Shown here: piece by piece, positions 11,934-21,572 of the stretch
Layout of the letters: each line of letters begins with the position of its first letter
Position numbering within the stretch: the first letter of the stretch is position 1
NCBI GenBank assembly: GCA_023101885.1
Contig: JALPQD010000302.1
Location: 1,949,956-2,013,955 of the forward strand
Source of the DNA: Typhlomys cinereus
Taxonomy: Eukaryota; Chordata; Mammalia; Rodentia; Platacanthomyidae
Length of the DNA: 64,000 nucleotides
Reading direction: 5' to 3'
The notes under the pieces: model-generated
The model's input: only the letters and a program-made list of their open reading frames with translations
Database searches by the model: none
Told to the model about the DNA's origin: nothing
Program-made: the position numbers and the translations under genes

Positions 11934-12310
11934 TCTCCCTCTTTCGCCCCACCCCCGCTCCGCCGGTCGGGATGCGTAGGCGAGATCCAGCCGGGCCTCA
12001 ACGCGTGCTCTAGGACCCCAGGTCAGCCCACGGGGACCCGGCTCCGACTCCCGCCATCCAGCCGGAGCCGCGCGGGGGCCGAGGGAACGAGGAGGACCTC
12101 CCCCTGCGCCCGGGCCCCGCCCCAGCTGCCCTCGGGTTAAATAGCTCCACGCCGACGCGCCCATCCTCCCTCTTCACCCCACCCCGCTCCGCCGGTCGGG
12201 ACACGCACGCGGTCCACCCGGGCCTCACCCCGCGCCCTAGGTAAGTCCCCGTTCGGGCCCCGCCCACCAGTACCCCAGGCCAAATAATTCAGTTTAGTGA
12301 AATTGAGAGA
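11934..12310 (+). promoter_or_regulatory. L1 5'UTR with tandem promoter monomers (element A)
   Basis: A CpG-rich block of about 1.5 tandem monomers: 'gctccgccggtcggga' occurs at 11957 and 12186, a 229-bp period. The proximal monomer has TTAAATA at 12137-12143, a pyrimidine-rich start-like sequence near 12165, a splice-donor match CTAG|GTAAGT at 12240/12241, and an acceptor-like CCCACCAG ending at 12270. Tandem promoter monomers are known from mouse L1. These are a different sequence. Confidence 0.85.
12137..12143 (+). promoter_or_regulatory. TATA-like box in L1 monomer
   Basis: TTAAATA on the L1 sense strand, conserved at the same monomer position in element B (30761-30767, inverse) and as ATAAATA in element C (44524-44530, inverse). 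It lies about 28 bp upstream of the position homologous to the first base of element A. Function is inferred from spacing. Confidence 0.55.
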
Positions 12311-12324
12311 TCTTAAGAGTTAAA

Positions 12325-13395
12325 ATGACAATGCCAAAGTCAAAGTGCAAATCCATGAGAAGCAACACTCAAGTAAACAAATTTCCCACTGAAGAAATTA
12401 ATCCCATAATGTTAGACTCCAACAAGAACAAACCCGCGGAAAAAGGCCAAGAAAGCCTGACCCAGGATAACGACTTTCAAAATATGATCATTACCATGTT
12501 CAATACTATGAAAGAGGAAATCCGGGAGGAATTACATAATCGAATCAATCGCTTTGAAGAGGAACACAACAGACATCTGGAGGAGTTGAGAAAAACAGTG
12601 CAAGAAACAAAAAGTGGCATAGAGCAGTTAAAACAAACTCAAGCAGAGTTTAAAACTGAGCTAAAAGACAAGTTATCTTCAACCCAGAACGCCACAGAGA
12701 GTCTTATCAACAGAACTAATGAAGCAGAAAACAGAATTTCAGACCTTGAAGATAAAGTGGGAGTACTAACCAGCTCAATGGAAGAGGTTGTTAAAGCCAA
12801 AAAGATACTTGAGAGAAATATCCAAGAGATATGGGACACCCTGAAGAAGCCTAACATGCGTATTCATGGAATACCGGAGCAAGAATCTCAAAATACCACC
12901 CCTGAGGAAATTTTTCAAACGATCATCAAGGAAAACTTTCCTCATCTAAAAAAAGAGAGGCCCATTCATATACAAGAGGCATTCCGCACCCCAAACAGAT
13001 ACGACCAAACTAGAAGCACACCACGGCAAATAGTAGTTAAAACACTCCACATTCAAGATAAAGAACTGGTGCTGAGAGCTTCAAGGGAGAAAAAACAAGT
13101 CACTTTTAAAGGCAAACCTATTAAAATAACAAATGACTTCTCAGTCAAAACAGTAAAAGCAAGAAGAGCTTGGAGAGACATACTTCAAGTATTGAATGAG
13201 CAAAAATGTCAACCTAGGCTGATTTACCCTGCAAAACTATCAGTCATGATCGAGGGAGAAAGAAAAATTTTCCAGCACAAAGACAACTTTAAGGGATACA
13301 TGGCCACCAAACCAGGCCTTCAAAAACTGCTAGAAATGATACTCAAGCGTGAAGAAAAAAACAGGCATATCCAGGAGAACAGAAGGCAAATATAA
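12325..13395 (+). CDS. ORF1: L1 ORF1 protein (RNA-binding chaperone), intact
   Basis: Open for 356 codons, the usual size for rodent L1 ORF1p. In active L1s this protein trimerises, coats L1 RNA in the cytoplasmic RNP and acts as a nucleic-acid chaperone. Visible parts: a polar N-terminus (about 1-48); a long heptad-rich coiled coil (about 50-165, e.g. 'RINRFEEEHNRHLEELRKTV'); an RRM-like start at 'PNMRIHGIPE' (about residue 176); and a C-terminal domain with 'LIYPAKLSVMIEGERK' near residue 299. The first ATG (12325) appears to be derived. The copies at 30577 and 44338 start at the equivalent of the second ATG (12331), giving 354 residues, and element B reads ACG where A has ATG. ORF2 starts 50 bp downstream. 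Transcription would come from the 5'UTR monomers. Confidence 0.93.
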   Translation: MTMPKSKCKSMRSNTQVNKFPTEEINPIMLDSNKNKPAEKGQESLTQDNDFQNMIITMFNTMKEEIREELHNRINRFEEEHNRHLEELRKTVQETKSGIEQLKQTQAEFKTELKDKLSSTQNATESLINRTNEAENRISDLEDKVGVLTSSMEEVVKAKKILERNIQEIWDTLKKPNMRIHGIPEQESQNTTPEEIFQTIIKENFPHLKKERPIHIQEAFRTPNRYDQTRSTPRQIVVKTLHIQDKELVLRASREKKQVTFKGKPIKITNDFSVKTVKARRAWRDILQVLNEQKCQPRLIYPAKLSVMIEGERKIFQHKDNFKGYMATKPGLQKLLEMILKREEKNRHIQENRRQI

Positions 13396-13445
13396 CACCA
13401 TTAAAAGCGAAGCAATATACTTATAAAAGCTACTAAACATAATAA

Positions 13446-16400
13446 ATGTCTGGAATTAACAATAGTTTCTCCATTATAACACTAAATGTTAATGGACTTA
13501 ATTCACCGATCAAGAGACACAGATTACAAACTTGGATTAAAAATCACAATCCATCAATCTGTTGCCTGCAGGAAACCCATCTCACCACAAAAGATAGGCA
13601 CGCTCTAAAAATAAAAGGCTGGTCAACAATTCTACAAGCAAATGGAAGCAGAAAACAGGCAGGGGTAGCCATTATGCTATCAGACAAAGTGGATTTCAAA
13701 CCAAAAAAAATTATGAGAGACACGGATGGATACTACATTTTAGTCAGAGGTACAATTCACCAGGAAGATTTCACAATACTGAACATATATGCACCCAATA
13801 CGGGCCCCTCCACATTCATTAAGAAAACCCTACAGCGTCTAAAGCAAGAAATCAACCCCCAAACGATAATTCTTGGGGACTTCAACACCGCCCTCTCTAC
13901 ATGGGATAGATCAACAGGTCAAAAGCTTAACAGAGACACTTTGGAACTTAATCAAACCCTGAAAGAAATGGACCTCACAGATCTCTATCGAACTTTTCAC
14001 CCACGCACCAAAGAATACACATTTTTCTCAGCAGCACACGGAACTTTCTCCAAAATAGATCACATATTGGGCCACAAAATGAATCTACACATGTACAAGA
14101 AAGTTGAAATTCTAACCTGTGCCCTATCAGACCACCACGGCCTAAAGCTGGACATCCACAACACATCAAACAAGAGAAAATACACTAACTCCTGGAAACT
14201 TAACACTATGATGCTGAATGAGAACTGGATTCAGGAAGAAATTAAAAGGAAATTCAAGATTTCCTGAAAGTGAATGATAACGAAAATACAACTTACCAAA
14301 ATCTCTGGGACACAATGAAAGCTGTTCTAAGAGGTAAGTTCATAGCTCTTAATGCCCACGTCAAAAAAATGGAAACATCAGAAATAAACAACTTAACAAT
14401 GCAGCTTAAAGCTTTAGAGAAACTAGAGCAATCTGATCCCAAAAGCAGTAGAAGAGAAGAGATTAGCAAAATAAGGGGAGAAATATCTGAAATCGAGACT
14501 AAGAAAACGATAGAAAAAATCAACCAATCAAAAAGCTGGTTCTTTGAAAAAATCAACAAGATTGATACACCCCTAGCTAAACTAACCAAAAACAAGAGAG
14601 AGAAAACCCAAATTAACAAAATTAGAAATGAACATGGAGTTATCACTACGGATACCCAAGAAATCCAGAGAATTATAACATCATATTTCAAAAACTTATA
14701 CTCTGTGAAGTTTGACAACACAAAAGAGATGGATGAATTTCTAAGTAAATACAACTTACCTAAATTGAATCAGGAAGTTGTGAATTACTTAAATAGTCCT
14801 ATAACATATAAGGAAATTGAGGAAGTAATCTCGAATCTTCCCACCAAAAAATGTCCTGGACCAGATGGATTCAGCACAGAGTTCTACAAGACATTTAAGG
14901 AGTTAATAACACCAATACTCCTTAAACTGTTCCATCAAATAGCAAAAGAAGGAACACTACCAAATTCCTTCTATGAAGCTAATATCGTTTTAATCCTAAA
15001 ACCTAATAAAGATTCACTTAAAAAAGAAAACTATAGGCCGATCTCCCTGATGAACACAGATGCAAAGATTCTCAACAAAGTCTTAGCAAATCGGATTCAA
15101 AAACATATTAAAAAGATCATTCATGGGGACCAAGTAGGCTTCATCCCCGGCACACAACGTTGGTTCAACATACGCAAATCAATAAATGTAATTCATCATG
15201 TAAACCAGTCCAAAGTCCAAGACCACATGATACTCTCGATAGATGCAGAAAAAGCTTTTGACAAGATCCAACAGCCTTTTATGATCAAAACGCTAGAGAC
15301 AGTAGGAATGGAAGGAACCTTTATCAATATAATAAAAGCTGTATACAACAAGCCCACAGCAAGGATTATGCTCAATGGGGAACAATTGGAAGCATTCCCA
15401 CTTCGATCAGGAACAAGACAAGGCTGTCCACTCTCACCACTTCTATTCAATATTGTACTTGAAGTCTTAGCCGAAGCCATAAGACAAGAAAGGGACATAA
15501 GAGGGATTCAAATTGGCAAGGAAGAAGTCAAGCTATCTCTATTTGCAGATGACATGATCTTATACCTGAGTGATCCCAAAAACTCCACCAGGAAGCTCCT
15601 GGAACTAATTGAGAAGTTCAGCAGGGTGGCAGGATACAAAATAAATGTGCAAAAATCAGAGGCCTTCCTATATGCCCTGAATGAAAGAAGTGAAAAAGCC
15701 TTGAGAGAAACCATGCCATTTACTATAACCCCTAAAAAATGAAATACCTTGGTATAAATCTAACTAAGGAGGTAAAAGACCTTTACAATGAAAACTTTAA
15801 AACCCTAAAGAAAGAAATTGCAGAAGACACCAGAAGGTGGAAAGACCTCCCTTGTTCCTGGATTGGCAGAATCAACATTGTAAAAATGACCATCCTACCA
15901 AAGGCAATATACAGATTCAATGCTATACCAATCAAAATCCCAAAGCAATTCTTCAAAGAAGTTGACCAAACAATCTCAAAGTTCATATGGAGGCACAAAA
16001 GACCCAGGATAGCAAAAACAATCCTGAGTAACAAAAACACAGCTGGAGGTATTACCATACCAAACCTAAGTCTATACTACAAATCCATAGTTATAAAGAC
16101 AGCCTGGTACTGGCTCCAAAATAGACACACAGATCAATGGATAAGGATTGAAGACCCAGATATAAGCCCACAAAGTTACAGCCATTTGGTCTTTGACAAA
16201 GGGGCCCAAAGAATCCAATGGAAAAAGAACAACATCTTCAACAAATGGTGCTGGCAAAACTGGATCTCCACATGCAGAAGATTAAAGCTGGACCCGTACT
16301 TGTCACCATGTACAAGACTTAATTCCAAATGGATCAAGGACCTTGATATCAGGCCAGAGACTTTAAAAGCCATAGTTGAAAGGATAGGGAACTCCCTCGA

Positions 16401-17268
16401 GCTGATTGGGCTAGGCCAACAGTTCCTAAACAGACATCCAATGGCACAGTCACTGCTACCAACTCTCAACAGTTGGGATCTTGTGAAATTAAAGAGCTTC
16501 TGTTCAGATAAAGAGATTGTCACACGAGCTCAAAGGCAACCCACAGAATGGGAGAAAATCTTCACTAACCACATACCTGACAGAGCTCTACTGTCCAGAG
16601 TGCACAAAGAACTTAGAAAATTAAACTCCAAGGAAAACACTGGCCCAATTAAAAAATGGGCCCTGGAACTTCAAAGAAACTTTACCAGGGATGAAATTAA
16701 AATGTCTAACAATTATCTTAAAAAATGCTCCACTTCCTTCGCCATCAGGGAAATGCAAATCAAAACTTCCCTGAGATATCATCTCACCCCGGTCAGGATG
16801 GCAAAAATCCACAGTACAAACAACGACAAATGCTGGAGAGGATGTGGGGAGGGGGGAACTCTCCTACATTGTTGGTGGGAATGCAGGCTCATACAGCCAC
16901 TCTGGCGAGCCGTCTGGAGATTCTTAAAGAAATTAAAGATTGAAATGCCATATGACCCTGCTATCCCACTTTTGGGAATAACCCCCCAAGCAGCAGAGGT
17001 TCGCCTCGATAGCACAAGCACGACCATGTTCATAGCAGCACTGTTTACAATAGCAAAGACATGGAATCAGCCCAAATGTCCAACAGTTGACGAGTGGATA
17101 AGGAAACAGTGGTACATCTATACAATGGAGTACTACTCAGCCATCAAAAATGATGAATTACTGGAATTTGCCGGGAAATGGATGTCATTAGAAAGAATTA
17201 TATTAAGTGAAGTATCCCAAACCCAGAAAATTAAGCGCCGTATGTACTCCCTAATAGGTGGCTCCTAG
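13446..17268 (+). pseudogene. ORF2: L1 ORF2 (endonuclease/reverse transcriptase), broken by two -1 frameshifts
   Basis: Three overlapping frames (13446-14267, 14270-15742, 15739-17268) together span about 1275 codons, the normal ORF2p length. The first holds the AP-type endonuclease: 'TLNVNG' (Asn), 'LQETH' (Glu), 'LGDFN' and 'SDHH'. The second holds the reverse transcriptase, with catalytic FADD at residues 425-428. The third holds the C-terminal domain with the cysteine motif CWRGCG...HCWWEC near residues 365-382. The breaks are single-A losses, in the run at 14244-14247 (five A in element B) and the run at 15734-15739 (seven A in element B). No catalytic residue I can check is changed. As written the element cannot make full ORF2p. 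Assembly error in homopolymers is a real alternative. Confidence 0.93.
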
Positions 17269-18234
17269 TACCAAACTCGCCCAGCCCACATTGGGACACT
17301 CAAAAGTAAACCTATGTAACACAGTAATTGCAAGGATTATGAACAAGAGAGATGGGTTAGGAGGGCCACACCAGAAACAAGGAGAGAGGAGACCATGTTA
17401 CAGCAGAGAAAATAGGCCTCCATCAAGGTCTGCAAGTAAGTAATGAGAAACCTGGTTAAGTTCACAGACGTTCTTTCCTGATCTCACCAGAAGGGGAGGG
17501 CATATAGTCTAGCAGATAAAAAGTAATCATTTTGCAAATGGGTGATGGACCCCTCCCTCAGTGAGGTTTCCTACTCTTATTACATCTACCCTTGAATGTG
17601 CTATTACAACAAGACTCCAGTTTAACAGCTTTTTGTCTCTGGCCAGGGGGTGACATACAGTGCCCAGCAGAATGGAGTGAAGGGAATTGCAGGAGCAGCA
17701 AAACTGCAAAAGAAAATCAACAAACCACAATCCAGAACTTCAGAGACTCTATATCAATCACATAGAACTAGGACAGCCTAATCTCTCCCCATCCTGGAGC
17801 TCAGGGACATTTGCGGTAGAGGGGGCGGTAAGATTGTAAGAGCAAAAGGATGGGAGGAGCAACGATTTGCAAGATTCTCAACAATAGTTGGGGCCAAAGC
17901 AATCGTAATGGAACTTTGCATGCCCTGCGCAATGTCCAGCGCACTGTTGCCCTCATAAAGTCTAGCATCTGTTAAGGGCACCGAGACCCCTGGAGGCAAG
18001 GGATTGACAGCGATAGTAGTGATCTTATGCTTAAGGGGAACAAGAGAAAGGGCTTATGGAAATGCCACTGGGTCCTTATATGTCATCGGAGAGGAGGACC
18101 CAGTGGAGAGTTAGGCGCACACAATAAAGGACTCTCTGGGAATTGGGGGGGAGACACTGGGGGAAGGGGAGGGGGGAGGGAGGGAACTGGTAAAAATTTT
18201 AAAATGTATAATTAAATTTTAAATAAAAAAAAAA
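17269..18234 (+). other. L1 3'UTR of element A with G-rich tract and atypical end
   Basis: Runs from the ORF2 stop to the A tail. A G-rich tract at about 18145-18185 has at least four G runs and could form a G-quadruplex, a known feature of mammalian L1 3'UTRs. After 'gggaactgg' the end differs from all other copies here. They continue 'tgtacctattaagtttgtat', while this copy has a 35-bp AT-rich stretch before its A tail. Confidence 0.85.
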
Positions 18235-18393
18235 GAAATTTGCCAGGAAATGGATGGAATTAGAAAAAAATTATATTGAGCAAAATATCCCAGATACAGA
18301 AAATTGAACACTGTACGTATTACCTATAGGTGGATCCTAGTACCAAATCCAGTTAATGACATATTCAAAGATAAATCTCCATAATACCTACAG

Positions 18394-18570
18394 TAGGTAG
18401 GTTCAGTATTACCCCCTCCCTCCTCCTCTGCAAGTGTCTCCCCTTTCTCCCCTCCCATACCCTGGAGCATCCTTTTATGCGAATGCCAAACTTTCCTCTG
18501 AGTCCTCCATTCTAGTGAGGTATAAGAACTCAGTGGCATAGCCCACTGAGGTAATACCTACTGCTGTAGG
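18394..18570 (-). repeat. L1 3'UTR fragment bounded by inverted repeats, inside element D
   Basis: The central part (about 18410-18545) is an inverted L1 3'UTR C-rich tract and adjoining sequence. It lacks the T-rich tail of a normal minus-strand insertion. A direct repeat TAATACCTACAG flanks it at 18382-18393 and 18571-18582. Palindromes sit at both edges: TACCTAC/A/GTAGGTA at about 18386-18400 and CTGTAGGTA/A/TACCTACAG at 18564-18582. Confidence 0.65.
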
Positions 18571-19597
18571 TAATACCTACAGAAAAGATTATAAATAAGC
18601 AGCAAATGGAAGGAGGCCCCCAGAAATAATGAGAAAGGGGATCATGCTTCAGTAAAGAAAATAGGTCACCATCAAGTATTGCAAGTAAGTAGCAAGACAT
18701 TTGGTGAAGGTCACTCTCACTTTCCTTCCTAGTCACTTGTGCCTGAGGAGGTTTGATTTCACCAATCAGGGAGGGTATAGAGAACAGCAGATAGATGGTA
18801 ATCATCCTGCAAATGGGACACTGAACCCCCTCACTGCAGTCTCCTACTTGATTCCGTCTACCTTTGAATCTCTTCTTATATTAAAATCTTCATTTAAACA
18901 GCCTTTCATCTTTGGTTAAGAGGTGACCTCCAATATCAAACAGGATGGGGACAAGGGCTGTTCAGGAACAGCAAAACTGAAAACAACAACAAACCATAAT
19001 TCAGAAGACCAAAGACTCTATATTATTCACCTGGAACCCAACCAGCCAAATCTCTCCCCATCCTAAAGCTAAGGGAAACTTGTGGAAGAGAGGCAGCAAG
19101 GTTGTAAGAGCCTAAAGATGGGGAGGGTCAATGATATGCAAGATACTCCACACAAGTTAGGGCTGCAGTAGCCATAATTGGACTTTGCATGACCTGCACA
19201 ATGACAGACATGTCAGTGACCCCCCAAAGTCTATCATAGATCACTGGCAGTGGGATCCTTAGAGGCAAAGGATTAACAGTCATAATAGTGTTCCCATACT
19301 AAAGGGAAGCCCAAGAAAGGGCTCTAGGCAATGCAAGTGAGTCCTTAGGCCTCACTAGAATGGAGGACTCAGAGGGAAGTTTGGCATTCACATAAAAGAA
19401 TGCTTCAGGGTATAGGAGGGGGAAGGAGGAGGCACTGGGAGAGGGGAAGGGAGGGGGTAAAAGGAAGGGGAAAAGGGGGGGAGGGTGCTAGGCAGACTGA
19501 GGAAAGGTCAAAGGAGGGTGAGAACCGGGATACCTATTGAGCTTGTGTGACTGGGGAAATTTAATTAATTAATTACTTAAAAATAATCTGTGGGAAA

Positions 19598-20156
19598 TCC
19601 AGAACTTCAGAGACTCTATATCAACTACCTAGAACTAGGCCAGACTAATCTCTCCCCATCCTGAAGCTCAGGGAAATTTGCGGAAGAGGGGGCAGTAAGA
19701 TTATAAGAACACAAGGATGGGAGGAGCAATGATATGCAAGATATTTCACACAAGTTAGGGCTGAAGCAATCATAATTGGACTTTGCATGCCCGGCGCAAT
19801 GTCCAACACACTATTGACCCCACAAAGTCTAGCATCTGCTAAAGGCACCAACCCTTGGAGGCAAGGGATTGACAGCCACAGTAGTGTTCCTATGCTTAAG
19901 GGGAACACAGGAAAGGGTTCAGGGAAAGGCCACTGGGTCCTTGTATGTCATCGGAGAGGAGGGCCCAGAGGAAAATCAGGCATGCACAAGAAAGGACTCT
20001 CTGGGAATTGGGGCGGGAGGCACTGGTGGATGGGGAGGGAGAGGGGTGGGGAGGGGGATCAGGGGGTACGGGGGGAGGAGGAGGGAGGGAGGGAACTGGT
20101 GTACCTATTAAGTTTGTATGAGCTGAAATAATAATAAAAATGTATTAATAAAAAAT
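19598..20156 (+). mobile_element. 5'-truncated L1 3'UTR insertion
   Basis: An L1 3'UTR from 'tccagaacttcagagactct' through the G-rich tract (about 20005-20095) to the conserved terminus 'gtacctattaagtttgtatg' and an AAT-rich tail. A perfect 16-bp TSD (AATAATCTGTGGGAAA) lies at 19582-19597 and 20157-20172. It landed at the 3' end of element D. Confidence 0.93.
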
Positions 20157-21295
20157 AATAATCTGTGGGAAACAGAGCATTTTATTCCAGCTTATAATTC
20201 TTATTCACAGTTGTCATGGCATGAAAGTCCATAGCAATGTCAAGAATTGATAGCATTAACCACATTTTACCTATAGAAGAAATATTGACATAGTTTTGAA
20301 CTTGTCAATATGTCCAAATATGGAACAAGATCTTGGTCTTATCCACTTGGATTTAAGTGATACAGTAAGAAATCAGGTGGATGAAATATTGTTTTTAGCT
20401 AATTGGTAATTAGATTTGGATATCAACTTCATAATTTATAACTGAGCTTTTAGACATACTTATGAAGAATTATATTGTTATGATAATCCCTTGAGCAAGC
20501 CTATAAGAGACTATGTAGTTAATGCAGGAAAATTCAGCCCATAGCAGGTGAGACCATGCCCTGCAGAAGTGAATAAGATAGGAAGAAAGCTGGTTGGAAT
20601 TTAGCATACTTCTCAGCTATTTATATGGGTATAATGTGGCCACTTTCTTCAGTTCTTGATGACTCTCTTGCCATGATGATCAACTGTAACCTGAAATTGT
20701 AAGTGATCTACAAATTCCTTAGCTCCTCCATGTAGGTCAGAATTTCCAACATCCATCCACTGAGTGGTGAACATTTCAAGACAGACTTTCCTTTCAACCT
20801 GGCAGCAAAGGAAAGCATGATATTCTACATGATTATCTCACATTCCAGCTGAGCTCTTACTTTCATAATTTGCGGAGACAGGTACTTAGACTCAGTTGGG
20901 GTGCTGCGGACATGGCTGGGTTGGTCTCCTTGCATCATTTTACAACATGTATGTGATTTCTAATGGATTAGGATGCTAGCAAAAAAGATAAATCAAAACA
21001 GCATGGCTCCCATAGTTCACTAAAGGGAAAAAGCACACATGGTCTGTCATGTTTGAGAATTAAAACTCCAAATATTTGAAGGTTTATAAAGTTCTTGAAG
21101 TATATGGAGGATAGGTTCCACATGCTCAGGTAAGTTTTGCAGCAGAGAATAAATATCAGTGATAGGCCTGCACAAATGCAGTGAATTCTGTGGACCATTC
21201 TATGAAATCCTTACCAGTTAGTTACAGGTATCTCTACGGTCTTCCAATTTACATGGTATTTTTGAACCATTCCCAAAACAACAATGTTCACAATC

Positions 21296-21362
21296 ATTAA
21301 TAATCCTAGCATGCAAGAGTCTGAGGCAGATGGCCGGTCAAGTTTTTCCTGGATAACAATTA
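21296..21362 (+). repeat. Possible B1 fragment
   Basis: 'aataatcctagcatgcaaga' then 'gtctgaggcagatgg' follows the B1 order TAATCCCAGCACTCGGGAGG ... CTGAGGCAGG. It is followed by a GATA-rich tail. Short and diverged. Confidence 0.4.
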
Positions 21363-21377
21363 GATAGAAGTTATATA

Positions 21378-21440
21378 GATGATAGATAGATAGATAGATG
21401 ATTGATAGATAGATAGATGATAGATAGATAGGTAAATAGA
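21378..21440 (+). repeat. (GATA)n microsatellite
   Basis: Interrupted GATA repeats ('gatagatagatagatgattg...'). Confidence 0.95.
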
Positions 21441-21572
21441 TAATAGAAACACCCTCAGTATTCTATAAGAAATCTCTCTAGTCTCTATGCTTAGGATCCA
21501 AAGTTTTAAATAATCTAGTTTAATCACTATCCTGACTACCATCCCTGATACCTCCTATTGATAACGAACGTT

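Larger units (their letters stand above)
11934..18234 (+). mobile_element. L1: Young, nearly full-length L1 (element A)
   Basis: A 6301-bp element: GC-rich promoter monomers (11934-12310), intact ORF1, ORF2 with two single-base frameshifts, a 3'UTR with a G-rich tract, and an A tail. A perfect 19-bp TSD (GAAATTTGCCAGGAAATGG) lies at 11915-11933 and 18235-18253. It inserted in the same orientation into the ORF2 C-terminus of the older element D. The perfect TSD and open ORF1 mark it as recent. The implied nick (TTTC/ATTA on the minus strand) is a variant of the usual L1 endonuclease site. Confidence 0.97.
6520..18340 (+). pseudogene. L1 ORF2 relic of element D (heavily interrupted)
   Basis: Endonuclease relics run from about 6520 to 7860, with 'IITLNVNGINSPIKRH'-like coding around 6540-6600. 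A spacer and RT relic lies at 8380-9750, including the ORFs at 8645-8944 and 9500-9748. The RT catalytic box reads FVDDMIVY rather than the FADDMILY of element A. The C-terminal part lies at 11248-11933 and resumes after element A at about 18254, ending with the stop at 18338-18340. Insertions, stops and frameshifts are numerous. Confidence 0.85.
4390..19581 (+). mobile_element. Old, roughly full-length L1 (element D), host of seven or more nested insertions
   Basis: Read in order it contains a 5'UTR (from about 4395), an ORF1 relic, endonuclease, reverse transcriptase and C-terminal ORF2 relics, and a 3'UTR ending near 19581. Insertions at 5281-5548, 6682-6973, 7024-7308, 8002-8365, 9819-11232, 11934-18234 and 18394-18570 interrupt it. 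Subtracting these and their TSDs leaves about 6 kb, a normal L1 length. The flanks 'aagaatctg' (from 4381) and 'aataatctgtggg' (from 19582) may be its decayed TSD. Frames are littered with stops and indels, so it is long dead. The 5'UTR has a 196-bp partial tandem repeat: 'gaccaggg' at 4411 and 'gaccaggg' at 4607. Confidence 0.9.

Noticed and set aside
14293..14754. 153-codon minus-strand ORF inside element A
   Set aside because: Antisense shadow of L1 ORF2. Similar shadows occur at 15196-15498, 15783-16058 and 16176-16523.
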